Assembly (NCBI RefSeq): GCF_943733665.1
Contig: NZ_OX030782.1
Coordinates: forward strand, 640,001 to 704,000
Reading direction: 5' to 3'
Source of the DNA: Aquimarina sp. Aq107
Lineage (GTDB): Bacteria > Bacteroidota > Bacteroidia > Flavobacteriales > Flavobacteriaceae
DNA: 64,000 bases
The translations under genes were made by a program, and so were the position numbers. Shown in pieces: positions 10,757 through 25,700 of this stretch. The notes below the pieces were generated by a model, which saw nothing but the letters and a program-made list of their open reading frames with translations, had not been told where the DNA came from and did no database searches. Every line of letters starts with the position of its first letter. The stretch's first letter is position 1.

Positions 10757-13700
10757 GCTGTTGCATCAGATGTAGTAAGAGTAAATATGATATTTTCTTC
10801 CGCTGGTATATTACTAGTTACCGTAAAGTTTGCTGTTTGTGTAGCTTCATTTTCAGTGATTGTAAATCCTGCAATGCTCAGTTCCAGACTATCATTATCA
10901 AGTATTTCTGCTGTTGCGGTATCTGTTGTAATAGCTACTTGTTGAGCATTAGTATTGGTAAGAGCTATAGTTCCAGTAAATGTTTCTGTAGGTTCAGCTA
11001 TAAGATCTCCCAGTATAGATACAGGTAAATTAATAGCTGTTTGACCAGCGATTAGTGTATAGGACTGTGTAGTTTGTGCTGTATAGTCATCCCCATCAAT
11101 CGCTGTTGCATCAGATGTAGTAAGAGTAAATATGATATTTTCTTCCGCTGGTATATTACTAGTTACCGTAAAGTTTTCTGTTTGTGTAGCTTCATTTTCA
11201 GTGATTGTAAATCCTGCAATGCTCAGTTCCAGACTATCATTATCAAGTATTTCTGCTGTTACGGTATCTGTTGTAATAGTTACTTGTTGAGCATTAGTAT
11301 TGGTAAGAGCTATAGTTCCAGTAAATGTTTCTGTAGGTTCAGCAATAAGATCTCCCAGTATAGATACAGGTAAATTAATAGCTGTCTGACCAGCGATTAG
11401 TGTATAGGACTGTGTAGTTTGTGCTGTATAGTCATCCCCATCAATTGCTGTTGCATCAGATGTAGTAAGAGTAAATATGATATTTTCTTCCGCTGGTATA
11501 TTACTAGTTACCGTAAAGTTTGCTGTTTGTGTAGCTTCATTTTCAGTGATTGTAAATCCTGCAATGCTCAGTTCCAGACTATCATTATCAAGTATTTCTG
11601 CTGTTGCGGTATCTGTTATAATAGCTACTTGTTGAGCATTAGTATTGGTAAGAGCTATAGTTCCAGTAAATGTTTCTGTAGGTTCAGCTATAAGATCTCC
11701 CAGTATAGATACAGGTAAATTAATAGCTGTCTGACCAGCGATTAGTGTATAGGATTGTGTAGTTTGTGCTGTATAGTCATCCCCATCAATTGCTGTTGCA
11801 TCAGATGTAGTAAGAGTAAATATGATATTTTCTTCCGCTGGTATATTACTAGTTACCGTAAAGTTTGCTGTTTGTGTAGCTTCATTTTCAGTGATTGTAA
11901 ATCCTGCAATGCTCAGTTCCAGACTATCATTATCAAGTATTTCTGCTGTTGCGGTATCTGTTGTAATGGCTACTTGTTGAGCATTAGCATTGGTAAGAGC
12001 TATAGTTCCAGTAAATGTTTCTGTAGGTTCAGCAATAAGATCTCCCAGTATAGATACAGGTAAATTAATAGCTGTTTGACCAGCGATTAGTGTATAGGAC
12101 TGTGTAGTTTGTGCTGTATAGTCATCCCCATCAATTGCTGTTGCATCAGATGTAGTAAGAGTAAATATGATATTTTCTTCCGCTGGTATATTACTAGTTA
12201 CCGTAAAGTTTGTTGTTTGTGTAGCTTCATTTTCAGTGATTGTAAATCCTGCAATGCTCAGTTCCATACTATCATTATCAAGTATTTCTGCTGTTGCGGT
12301 ATCTGTTGTAATAGCTACTTGTTGAGCATTAGCATTGGTAAGAGCTATAGTTCCAGTAAATGTTTCTGTAGGTTCAGCAATAAGATCTCCCAGTATAGAT
12401 ACAGGTAAATTAATAGCTGTTTGACCAGCGATTAGTGTATAGGACTGTGTAGTTTGTGCTGTATAGTCATCCCCATCAATTGCTGTTGCATCAGATGTAG
12501 TAAGAGTAAATATGATATTTTCTTCCGCTGGTATATTACTAGTTACCGTAAAGTTTGCTGTTTGTGTAGCTTCATTTTCAGTGATTGTAAATCCTGCAAT
12601 GCTCAGTTCCAGACTATCATTATCAAGTATTTCTGCTGTTGCGGTATCTGTTGTAATAGTTACTTGTTGAGCATTAGTATTGGTAAGAGCTATAGTTCCA
12701 GTAAATGTTTCTGTAGGTTCAGCAATAAGATCTCCCAGTATAGATACAGGTAAATTAATAGCTGTTTGACCAGCGATTAGTGTATAGGACTGTGTAGTTT
12801 GTGCTGTATAGTCATCCCCATCAATTGCTGTTGCATCAGATGTAGTAAGAGTAAATATGATATTTTCTTCCGCTGGTATATTACTAGTTACCGTAAAGTT
12901 TGCTGTTTGTGTAGCTTCATTTTCAGTGACTGTAAATCCTGCAATGCTCAGTTCCAGACTATCATTATCAAGTATTTCCCCTGTTCCTTGGTTCTCTGTA
13001 ATAGTTATTCCTGTTTGTCCATTGGTTTGTAGATTGCTTAGATTCACAAAATAGGTTTCCGTAGGTTCCGCAATGTTATTATCAAGTATAGTTACACTAA
13101 AGGTTTGTATATTGTTATTAGTTCCTCCAAAGGTCAGTGTTGTTGCGGCTATTGTTGTATAATCATCACCTGTGATTGCTGTATTATCAGCAGTACTGTA
13201 ATCTATGGTAAAGTCGTTCTGTACATTCCCTGTTAGCGTAACCGTAAAAGTAGCTGTTCCATCATCTTCATTGACACTTACATCATTGATACTTAAAGTA
13301 GCAGTATCATTATCAAGTATTTCTGCTGTTGCGGTATCTGTTGTAATAGCTACTTGTTGAGCATTAGTATTGGTAAGAGCTATAGTTCCAGTAAATGTTT
13401 CTGTAGGTTCAGCAATAAGATCTCCCAGTATAGATACAGGTAAATTAATAGCTGTCTGACCAGCGATTAGTGTATAGGACTGTGTAGTTTGTGCTGTATA
13501 GTCATCCCCATCAATTGCTGTTGCATCAGATGTAGTAAGAGTAAATATGATATTTTCTTCCGCTGGTATATTACTAGTTACCGTAAAGTTTGCTGTTTGT
13601 GTAGCTTCATTTTCAGTGATTGTAAATCCTGCAACGCTCAGTTCCAGACTATCATTATCAAGTATTTCTGCTGTTGCGGTATCTGTTGTAATAGTTACTT

Positions 13701-16700
13701 GTTGAGCATTAGCATTGGTAAGAGCTATAGTTCCAGTAAATGTTTCTGTAGGTTCAGCAATAAGATCTCCCAGTATGGATACAGGTAAATTAATAGCTGT
13801 CTGACCAGCGATTAGTGTATAGGACTGTGTAGTTTGTGCTGTATAGTCATCCCCATCAATTGCTGTTGCATCAGATGTAGTAAGAGTAAATATGATATTT
13901 TCTTCCGCTGGTATATTACTAGTTACCGTAAAGTTTGCTGTTTGTGTAGCTTCATTTTCAGTGATTGTAAATCCTGCAATGCTCAGTTCCAGACTATCAT
14001 TATCAAGTATTTCCCCTGTTCCTTGGTTCTCTGTAATAGTTATTCCTGTTTGTCCATTGGTTTGTAGATTGCTTAGATTCACAAAATAGGTTTCCGTAGG
14101 TTCCGCAATGTTATTATCAAGTATAGTTACACTAAAGGTTTGTATATTGTTATTAGTTCCTCCAAAGGTCAGTGTTGTTGCGGCTATTGTTGTATAATCA
14201 TCACCTGTGATTGCTGTATTATCAGCAGTACTGTAATCTATGGTAAAGTCGTTCTGTACATTCCCTGTTAGTGTAACCGTAAAAGTAGCTGTTCCATCAT
14301 CTTCATTGACACTTACATCATTGATACTTAAAGTAGCAGTATCATTATCAAGTATTTCTGCTGTTGCGGTATCTGTTGTAATGGTTACTTGTTGAGCATT
14401 AGCATTGGTAAGAGCTATAGTTCCAGTAAATGTTTCTGTAGGTTCAGCTATAAGATCCCCCAGTATAGATACAGGTAAATTAATAGCTGTCTGACCAGCG
14501 ATTAGTGTATAGGACTGTGTAGTTTGTGCTGTATAGTCATCCCCATCAATTGCTGTTGCATCAGATGTAGTAAGAGTAAATATGATATTTTCTTCCGCTG
14601 GTATATTACTAGTTACCGTAAAGTTTGCTGTTTGTGTAGCTTCATTTTCAGTGATTGTAAATCCTGCAATGCTCAGTTCCAGACTATCATTATCAAGTAT
14701 TTCTGCTGTTGCGGTATCTGTTGTAATAGTTACTTGTTGAGCATTAGTATTGGTAAGAGCTATAGTTCCAGTAAATGTTTCTGTAGGTTCAGCTATAAGA
14801 TCCCCCAGTATAGATACAGGTAAATTAATAGCTGTCTGACCAGCGATTAGTGTATAGGATTGTGTAGTTTGTGCTGTATAGTCATCCCCATCAATTGCTG
14901 TTGCATCAGATGTAGTAAGAGTAAATATGATATTTTCTTCCGCTGGTATATTACTAGTTACCGTAAAGTTTGCTGTTTGTGTAGCTTCATTTTCAGTGAT
15001 TGTAAATCCTGCAATGCTCAGTTCCAGACTATCATTATCAAGTATTTCTGCTGTTGCGGTATCTGTTGTAATGGCTACTTGTTGAGCATTAGCATTGGTA
15101 AGAGCTATAGTTCCAGTAAATGTTTCTGTAGGTTCAGCAATAAGATCTCCCAGTATAGATACAGGTAAATTAATAGCTGTTTGACCAGCGATTAGTGTAT
15201 AGGACTGTGTAGTTTGTGCTGTATAGTCATCCCCATCAATTGCTGTTGCATCAGATGTAGTAAGAGTAAATATGATATTTTCTTCCGCTGGTATATTACT
15301 AGTTACCGTAAAGTTTGTTGTTTGTGTAGCTTCATTTTCAGTGATTGTAAATCCTGCAATGCTCAGTTCCATACTATCATTATCAAGTATTTCTGCTGTT
15401 GCGGTATCTGTTGTAATAGCTACTTGTTGAGCATTAGCATTGGTAAGAGCTATAGTTCCAGTAAATGTTTCTGTAGGTTCAGCAATAAGATCTCCCAGTA
15501 TAGATACAGGTAAATTAATAGCTGTTTGACCAGCGATTAGTGTATAGGACTGTGTAGTTTGTGCTGTATAGTCATCCCCATCAATTGCTGTTGCATCAGA
15601 TGTAGTAAGAGTAAATATGATATTTTCTTCCGCTGGTATATTACTAGTTACCGTAAAGTTTGCTGTTTGTGTAGCTTCATTTTCAGTGATTGTAAATCCT
15701 GCAATGCTCAGTTCCATACTATCATTATCAAGTATTTCTGCTGTTGCGGTATCTGTTGTAATAGTTACTTGTTGAGCATTAGTATTGGTAAGAGCTATAG
15801 TTCCAGTAAATGTTTCTGTAGGTTCAGCAATAAGATCTCCCAGTATAGATACAGGTAAATTAATAGCTGTTTGACCAGCGATTAGTGTATAGGACTGTGT
15901 AGTTTGTGCTGTATAGTCATCCCCATCAATTGCTGTTGCATCAGATGTAGTAAGAGTAAATATGATATTTTCTTCCGCTGGTATATTACTAGTTACCGTA
16001 AAGTTTGCTGTTTGTGTAGCTTCATTTTCAGTGATTGTAAATCCTGCAATGCTCAGTTCCATACTATCATTATCAAGTATTTCTGCTGTTGCGGTATCTG
16101 TTGTAATAGCTACTTGTTGAGCATTAGCATTGGTAAGAGCTATAGTTCCAGTAAATGTTTCTGTAGGTTCAGCAATAAGATCTCCCAGTATAGATACAGG
16201 TAAATTAATAGCTGTTTGACCAGCGATTAGTGTATAGGACTGTGTAGTTTGTGCTGTATAGTCATCCCCATCAATTGCTGTTGCATCAGATGTAGTAAGA
16301 GTAAATATGATATTTTCTTCCGCTGGTATATTACTAGTTACCGTAAAGTTTGCTGTTTGTGTAGCTTCATTTTCAGTGACTGTAAATCCTGCAATGCTCA
16401 GTTCCAGACTATCATTATCAAGTATTTCCCCTGTTCCTTGGTTCTCTGTAATAGTTATTCCTGTTTGTCCATTGGTTTGTAGATTGCTTAGATTCACAAA
16501 ATAGGTTTCCGTAGGTTCCGCAATGTTATTATCAAGTATAGTTACACTAAAGGTTTGTATATTGTTATTAGTTCCTCCAAAGGTCAGTGTTGTTGCGGCT
16601 ATTGTTGTATAATCATCACCTGTGATTGCTGTATTATCAGCAGTACTGTAATCTATGGTAAAGTCGTTCTGTACATTCCCTGTTAGCGTAACCGTAAAAG

Positions 16701-19700
16701 TAGCTGTTCCATCATCTTCATTGACACTTACATCATTGATACTTAAAGTAGCAGTATCATTATCAAGTATTTCGCCAATAGCAGAAAGATTATTAACATT
16801 ACCGTTTAGGGTAATACTTTGACCATTTGTTACTAGGTTGTTAATAGTTCCATTTAGAGTTTCGCTTGGCTCAATAATAGTATCATCAGTAATTGGAACG
16901 CTTACTGTTTGACTTTCTGAGTTTGATCCTCCAAATGTCAGAAGAGTAGTTGTAATTTCTGTATAATCAGATCCAGCAATTGCAGAGATATCAGAAGTAA
17001 GGAATTCTAATGTTATTTCATTTTGTATTGCTTTATCTGTTGAAATTGTAAAATCAGCAGAGCCAATATTTTCACTTACATTAAAACCCGTTATAGAAAT
17101 TATGGCATCATCATCATTGGTAATAGTTCCAACAGCGGAATCATCACTAAAGGTAATGGATGAATTTGGAGCTGATACTGTAGTGATATTACTTAAGTTT
17201 ACTAAGAAGGATTCATCTAGTTCTATAATTTCGTCTCCGTTAATAGTAATCTCAATAGTTTCTTGTTCGTTTGCTAAACCCTCGAATGTTAGTGTTCCTA
17301 TATTAGCCACATAATCAGAGTTAGCAGTTGTTGCTGTTCCATCAGCAGTAGTATAATCAACGGTTAAGCCATCTTCAACTTCTCCACTTAGTTCTGCGGT
17401 AAATGTGAGTAAAGATGTACCTGAGTTTCCTTCTGTTATAGATACATCAGAAATAGATAAAGAAGAACTATCATCATTGATAATGGTACCGACACCGGTT
17501 TTTCCTGCAGGATCAATAGTAATATCTTTGCCTGGAGCAATTACACTATTAAGCACCACATTAAATGTTTCATTAATCTCTACTGCAGTATCTCCATTAA
17601 CAGATATTGTGATGATCTGTGTTTCTCCGATAGCACCAGTTGCGAAATTAATAACACCTCCATTGGCTGTAAAATCGGATGGTGCTCTGGCTTCAACATT
17701 AGAAGTAAAGAATGTCACCCCATATCCACCAACAACTTCAGCACCAGAATGAGTAACGGTAAACTCATAATCAATCGTTCCTGAGTCACCTTCAGTCTCT
17801 GTGACACTATCAATAGAAAGAAGAGCTGCATCATCATCTGTATTATTAACAGCTACATCATCAGGATCTAGTAGATCATAATTATCATCCGTAGTTAATG
17901 TTGTATTTATTGTATTTACAATGGTATATGGGATACTACCGTCTACAAGAATGTCATCTATACCTGTTACAGTCACAGTTTGTGGAATATTCCAGTTTGC
18001 AACAGTAAACGTTAAAGAAGATGTATCTACTGTCCCTTCATTTGTATTATTACTTGCCACATCTATAATTACGACACGATCTTCTATATCAGAAGCTGGT
18101 CGACTGGTTAATACAATCGTATATGTAGCTGTTGCTCCAGTTTCAGAAGTGGTTATTGAAGTAGGAGTGACAATAAACCCTGCATTATCGTTATCTTCAT
18201 TAATAACACTAACATCATCCACAACCAACGAATCATATTTAGGATCTGAAGAAGTCGTATTACTAGTAACTATAGTATATGTAATATCTCCATCCACAAT
18301 ATCATCATCTTTACCCGTAACAGTTACAATTTGAGGATTATCCCAATCTGCAGGTATAAATGTTAAGGAAACAGGACTAAACGTATCGCTTTCAGTTAGG
18401 TCATTACTAGAAAGGGTGATAGTAACATTTTCTGTAGGTTCAGTATTAAGGACAACGGTAAAGGTAGCAGTGCCATTATTTTCAGTAGTATTACCAGAAA
18501 TTGCAGATACAGTTACGCCTGCAGTATCATTATCTAAATTTATGGCAGCAACATCTGCTGGGTCAACATTTTCATATCCTGATAAATCATCAGTTGCAGC
18601 TTGATCCGTAGTTAAGATGATGTTATAATTAATATCACCGTCATCAAGATCATCATTAACACCTGTTATAGTTACTGTCTGAGGTATATTCCAATTAGAT
18701 GCATTAAATGTTAGTGTATTAGCAGATACAGTTCCTTCTGTAAGATCATCACTCGATACATTAAAAACTACATTTCCAGAAGGCGCAAAAGGTAATACAA
18801 CTGTAAAGGTATCTGTTGTTAAATCTTCTGAAGTTTGTATAGAAGTTTCTGAAACGATAACCGTATTATCGGGTAATGCATTTATGGTTACTAAGAAGGT
18901 ACACGTTTCTGTATTCCCAGCTGTATCCTCGGCAGTATAGGTTACTGTAGTTGTTCCTAAATTAAAACTAATACTACTCAATTCATTGATTCCCGATGCC
19001 TGAGCAGCTGAAGTTGTTGCACCTGAAAGTTCATAAGTCAATTTGGTTACGGCACAATTATCTGCATATGTTGGAGCAGGAATACCGGAAACTACAACAG
19101 ACGAATCCCCTCCATTATCAACATCCTGAATAATATTTGATGGACAAGAAATCGTTGGTGTTTCATTATCAGTAACAATGACGTTAAAATTAACTGTTCC
19201 TGTATTAGACGGAGAAGCATTATCTGATACCGTCCAAGTTACGGTAGTGGTTCCAGGTTCAAAAATTTGACCGTTTAGGGTAGTATTGACCCCTGTAACT
19301 ACTGTAGTAGCTCCCGTTAGTGTATAAGTAATTGTTGGATTAGGATCACAATTGTCAATTGGATTCCAAGTATTGTCTGTATGTGTATAGGTACATACAT
19401 TAGTATCTGTAACTACATTTCTATCTGTTAAATCATCCAAAGTAGGGGATTGTGTATCTTCTACGATAACTGTAGTGCTGCACACATTGGTACGTCCAGA
19501 AGAATCAGTAACCCTTAAATAAACAGTGTTAGTTCCAATTTCAGAACAAATATATGTTAATGATGAACTATATGTAATATCATCTTTTGATATTTCATAG
19601 ATAGAAATGGAACAATTATCAGTAGAATTATTGTCTATATCTGTTGTTGTTAAGGATGCTGTACCATCTCTTAGTAACTGAATGGTGGCTGTTTGACATA

Positions 19701-22700
19701 TTGCCACCGGATCTTCGGTATCTGTTACTGTTACTGTATAAGAACAACTGTTGCTATTATTTTCTGCATCTAAAACCGTCCAGATTACAGTAGTAGTCCC
19801 CTGTTCAAATATTTGTCCATTAAGATCGGTGTTAGTTCCTGTGATAGTGGTTGTAGCACCAGTAAGAGTGTAGGTTAATACAGGTGAGGTGTCGCAATTA
19901 TCAGTAGCAATAGGGTTTAAGCTATTATCAGGATTTGTATAGTTACAAAGAGCATTGTCTGTTACTACGGATTGGTTTGATGGACAGGTAGTGAATACAG
20001 GAGATATGTTATCTTCTACCGTTACAATTGCAGTACAAGTCGATTGATTTCCATTAACATCTGTAACGGTTAATGTTACTGTGTTTTGACCTATGTCTGA
20101 ACAATCAAAAGAATTTTGATCAACGGTAAATAGGTTTATTCCACAAGAGTCTGAAGAACCATTATCTAAATCTTGTGCTAAAATATTAGCATCTCCGAAT
20201 TCATCTAATTGGATGGTGATATCTTGACAAACTGCAATTGGGGGTGTAATATCTTGAACGGTTATCGTTGTTGTACAACTATTGGTGTTCCCGGCAATAT
20301 CAGTTATTGTAAGTGTAACTGTATTGTCACCTATTTCAGCGCATGAAAATGTATTGGGCGATACACTTGCTGTAAAATTAGGGCAGTTATCCGAGGATCC
20401 AAAAGCAATTGAATCTACATCTATATTAGATAGGTTATAGGTTCCGTTAGCATCTAATTGAATCGTAATTGGAGTGCAGGAAACAACGGGGTTTATAGTG
20501 TCTTGAACAGTGACAATTACATTATCAGTTGTTATATTTCCACTAGTATCAGTAACCGTTAGTGTAACAGTATTTGTGCCAAAATCAGCACATGTAAAAT
20601 CAGTTTTATCAATTACTAAACTTTGGATTCCACAATTATCCGAAGAACCATTGTTAATATCATTTGCAGTAATGCTTACCGTGCCGCTAGCATCTAATTG
20701 TATAGATATATCCTGACCAATAGCAATTGGGGGTGTTGTGTCATTAACAGTAACAGTATAAGAACATTGAGAAGAAACACCACTACCATCAATTGCTGTC
20801 CAGGTTACTGTAGTAATACCAGTATTAAATAGTTGTCCATTTAAAGAAGTATTTGTTGGATTATCGGCTAATATTGTATCTCCAGATAGGGCATAAGTAA
20901 GATCATTTATAGTAATACATCCGTCAGAAGCAGTGGCATCCCAGGCTGTACCACTATGTTCATATCCACATTTATCACTATCAGTTCCGACGATCTGCGA
21001 TGCAATACACGTTATTATAGGAGCGATATCATCTTCTACGGTTACCAATGCAGTAGCTGTAGATACATTATTATTAACATCTGTTACTGTAAGAGTAACA
21101 GTATTTGTAGCTGGATTAGCTCCAAGATTAGAGCAATCAAAATCAGTTATGTCTAGTGTTATAGAAGCTATGCCACAACTATCAGAAGAACCATTATCAA
21201 TATCAGCCGGAGTTATAGCAGCGTTACCTATATTATCCAAGTTTATAGTAATGTCTTGTGCAAGAGCAATAGGAGGAACATTGTCTTCTACAGTTACAAT
21301 AGCGGTACAAGTATCTGAATTACCTGTAGTGTCTGTGATCGTTAAAGTAACTGTGTTCGCACCAACATCGTTACAATCAAAATCATTTTTACTTAGTGTC
21401 CTTACTAGAGAATCCTGACAATTATCAAAAGAGCCATTATCAATATCTAAACCTGTAATACTAACATTACCTGTAGCATCAAGATCAACAGTAATATTTT
21501 GGCAAACCGCCACAGGATCGATATCATCCAGGATTGTTACTATGGCATCACAAGTATTACTATTTCCAGCAAGATCTGTTACTGTTAGAGTTACGGTATT
21601 TGTTCCTAGATTTGTACAATCAAAAGTTGTCTCACTAATTGCCAGACTAACAGCTCCACATGCATCAGATGATCCATTATTGATATCTTCTGGGGTTATA
21701 CTAGCATTTCCAAAGGCATCTAAAACAATAGATATAGGAGTACATAAGGCAGTAGGAGGTGTTACATCCTCTACTGTTAATGTTGCATTACAACTACTGA
21801 TATTTCCGTTGTTATCGGTTACGGTTAGTGTTACAGTATTTAATCCTATTTCAGTACATGTAAATGTATTTGGTGTGATTACCAAACTAGCAATTCCACT
21901 AGGATCCGAGGTTCCTAAAGAAATTGCGTTAATATTGTCCGTTGTTAACGCATAATTTCCAGTGTTATCTAATTGTATGGTGATGTCATTACACACTACT
22001 GTTGGATCTTCATCATCGGTAATGATGACTTGATATGTGCCTGTATTTGTATTACCGTTTACATCGGTAGCTTCCCAGACGACATCATGAACTCCAATTC
22101 CAAAACTTTCTCCAATAATAGAGGTTGACAGATCGGTTCCAATAATACTTCCTCCATCAATCTGATAGGTTATGGTTAGTAAATCGCAGTTATCAGTAGC
22201 AGGAATGTCCCACGATGAATCGGTTGTATTTGTTGCTGTATAGGTGTTAAATCCAGTGTTTAAACTTCTTGTTTGTGTAGCTATAGTAACGAAGGTTGGA
22301 CTTTGTGTATCTGTGATAGTAAATTCTGTAGTACAGGTAGCACTTACGTTATCGCTTGTGTCATATAAACGCCAAAGTACTGTGATATTAGGATTAGCTA
22401 TGGTTCCCACAGGAATTTGTTCTCCCGATAGGGTGGTGCTTAAATCTGATCCAATTTCTGCCGCTCCATTTATAGAATATGTGAGTCTTGATAAACCAGC
22501 GTTATCTTCGAAAGAAAAAGGATCAAATTCTGAACCGACAACTTGATAATAACATTCCCCAGCTTCAGCATTTTGCGCTACTGTAGCATCCGGACAATTA
22601 TTTATCACAGGTAACTCCGTATCTGTAATCACTACATCAATACTACATGAAAAAGCATTGTTGCTATCATCTGTAGCGGTCCAATTAACCATTGTAGTTC

Positions 22701-25700
22701 CTATAGGGAATGTTTCACCGGCTAAAGAGGTGTTATTATTATAATCATTACTTAAGGTGACGTCGCAGTTATCGCTAAAATTAGTAGGGTCAAATTCTAT
22801 TCCTGATGCCGTATAAAATGCTTCTCCAGCATCCGTGTCTCGGTTAAATTGATTTCCTAAGTCCCCTGTTGGGCAGTTGATTGTGGGCAAGATATTATCT
22901 ATTACACTAATGGTAAAGCTATAGTTAAAGGTGTTTCCAGCTTCATCAGTTACAGCATATGTTACATTGGTATCTCCTAAAGGAAATTCGTATCCTGGAA
23001 CAGCTACATCTGGTGTAATTATAATAGCTAAATCTACTTCATCAGTAACGTTATCAATAAATGTTGGGGGAGTATAATTAACTTCTGCGGAACAACCACT
23101 CGATATGTTTACAGAAATATCGGTTGGAGCTGAGAGTAGGCGAGGCTCTTCTGTATCTATAATAGTGACCGTAAAAATTGCGGTACCTACATTTCCATTG
23201 TCATCCGTTGCTTCCCAGGTAATCGTATTTTCACCTATAGGTAATTGTTGTCCATCTAAAGTTCCTAAATTAAATTCATTTACTAGAGTAGTAACAATTC
23301 CACAATTGTCTGAAGCGGTTACTTCATCAAATTCAGTTCCTTGAACTGTATAAAAATTTTGATTTAAATCTGTAGGCCTTACCTGATTTCCTAAAACTAT
23401 AATGCTGGGGGGTTCATTATCGTTAATCGTTAATGTATAAGAACAACTACTTATTTGTCCATTAGAATCTTCTGATGACCAGTTGATCGTTATTCGTCCT
23501 GTATTAACCCCATTTTCAGGGCCTCTGGGAATGGTCACTCCAGAAAGTGTATTTGTTCCTGTAATTAGTATGTTGGTATCTGGATTTATAAAATTCCAAG
23601 TTAATACAGGTGCTGTGCAATTATCAGTTGCTTCTATTGGATCTAATTCGTTTCCTATTACGGTATATGAGCAACTATCAGCATCTGTATTTCTTGTTTG
23701 ATCAGCTACACAAGTAATAGTCGGAGGTGCGTCAGTAACAGTGACATCAAAAGAACAGGTAGAAACATTACCATCGTTGTCAGTAGCCGTGTAAATAACC
23801 GTTGTAGTTCCTATATCAAATAAACTGCCAGGAGCAAAGTTTGATATAAAAGAATCTGTACCCGAACAAAGATCAGTAGCTGTTAACGCAGGCCAAGATA
23901 CAGCAGCCTGACAAGAGTTTCCTTCAGCTGCAACTATTATTTCAGAACTTGGACAATTTGTTATGGTTGGAGCTTCATTATCAACTACTGTTACTAACTG
24001 ATCATAATTTGCCTGATTTCCTGCTTCGTCTGTTAATACCCATCTAACTGAAGTAACTCCTAAAAGGAAAGTAGTAGGAGCATTACTAGTAATGGTGATG
24101 TCGCCAGGTTCGGAACAATTATCCGTTGCTGTAGGAGGAGTTAATGTAATTGTATTGTTACAGGTCCCTGGAGTTACATTTAAAATTACATCATCAAAAG
24201 GAGTGTCTAATACCGGACCTTCTTCATCTTCCACGGTAAAATTAAAACTACAAGTGTTCGTATATACCGTACCACCTATTGTTTGAGAAGCAGTCCAAGT
24301 AATAGTGGTTGTTCCTAATGGTATTTCTGCACCTGCTAAAGTGGTATTTGAAGGAGCTCCAGGAAGATCATGCGTTAGCGTTCTAGAATCTCCAGTAACG
24401 GATACAAAGGTAGCGTCAAACCCAGTATTTCCAATAGGTATTGTGTAGTTACAAGAACCATTATCTGCAGGTTCTGTAGCATTGTTAGAACAAGCAGTTT
24501 CTGGTTCAAGTGCATCTACAACAATTAGATTAACATCACAAGTGGTAGTATTTGTTCCATCACTAGCAGTCCAAGTAAAAATATATGAGCCAGCTGTTAG
24601 TTCTTCTCCATTTAAAAATCCAGTTCCTGTTCTGTTATTTGTATATGAAATTACTTCGCAATTATCTGATACCGGAGGAGTAAATTCATTTCCATTTACG
24701 TAATAGAAATTCGAACCATTTGAGTATTCTCTATAATAGGTAACCACAGGACAGTCGATTACAGGGGCTTGATTATCCGTCACTGTAACACGTTGTGTAA
24801 AAAACTGAAAATTACCTCTGATATCTCTGGCTGACCAAAAAACAAGTGTTTCTCCTAATTCAAAAGTAGTTTCACTTGTAGATTGGGTATAAACAATATC
24901 AATTGGTCCATCACAGTTATCTGTAGATGTTGGAGCACCTAAGTTTACACCAGTAGCTACGCAATCACCCAAGTCCGCATTAACATTTATATCTGCAGGC
25001 CAAGTAATGACTGGATCTTCATTGTCAATTACAAAAATACTATAGATACAGTAGGAGTTAGAATTGGAGCCGTTATCGGCATTCCAGGTAACAATAGTTT
25101 CTCCTCTGTTTAATACAATCCCACTCAGACTAGAACCTCCTGTTCCTGTAGTTGCACCTGCTAACGTATATGTGAAAGTAACTCCTGGAGCTGTAGAAGA
25201 AACATCCATTTCAGTTCCTTGAACCGTATATGTACAGATATTTGTATCTGTATTTCTAGATTGATTTTGTCTACAAGTTACTGGTGGTGATGTATCTGTA
25301 TCATCAGTAATTGTAATATTCATTACGCAGGTTGAGATATTACCTAGTATATCTGTAAAGGTCCAGGTAACTATTGTAGTTCCCTCTGGAAATTGAACTC
25401 CCGATAGACTATCAGTATTATTAAAATCATTAATTGTTGTAAATGAAGAGCAGTCAAAAATTCTAAACGGTTTAAATTCATCTCCAAAAACAGTATAAAA
25501 ATTTTGTCCTTGATCTACTCTTCTTGTAATATTAGATCTACAATTAAAAGAAGGAGCATCATCATCTACTATTGTAATGTCTTGGGTGGTAAAAGAAATA
25601 TTTCCATGAATATCTTCTACAAACCAGGTAACTGATTGTGTCCCCAAACTAAAACTATTATTAATAATATTATTCCAAACTCTTGATACTCCACAATTAT

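Larger units (their letters stand above)
1..16755 (-). repeat. 345-bp tandem array encoding Calx-beta modules (types A and B)
   Basis: There are about 48.5 head-to-tail units of exactly 345 bp (115 codons), each ending in EILDND. Type A begins S(L/M)ELSIAGFT and contains [20 protein letters not shown] and [15 protein letters not shown]. Type B begins [16 protein letters not shown] and contains [16 protein letters not shown] and [16 protein letters not shown]. Type B occurs at 193-537, 7783-8127, 8818-9162, 12961-13305, 13996-14340 and 16411-16755; all other units are type A. Type A units differ mostly at the same few residues (unit positions 2, 11, 20, 95, 101 and occasionally 6, 103, 107), shuffled between copies. 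Calx-beta folds often bind Ca2+ through acidic loops; the DGDD and EPTE motifs are compatible with that. Confidence 0.93.

Noticed and set aside
31-16504. Dozens of plus-strand frames of 65-102 codons beginning MCCIVIPIN at 345-bp spacing
   Set aside because: They are antisense shadows of the Calx-beta repeat unit. The minus-strand frame is continuous, repeats a known fold and explains the periodicity.
1-16755. Regular 345-bp repeats as a CRISPR or satellite array
   Set aside because: There are no short repeats with unique spacers. Whole units are coding, in frame and translate to Calx-beta domains.
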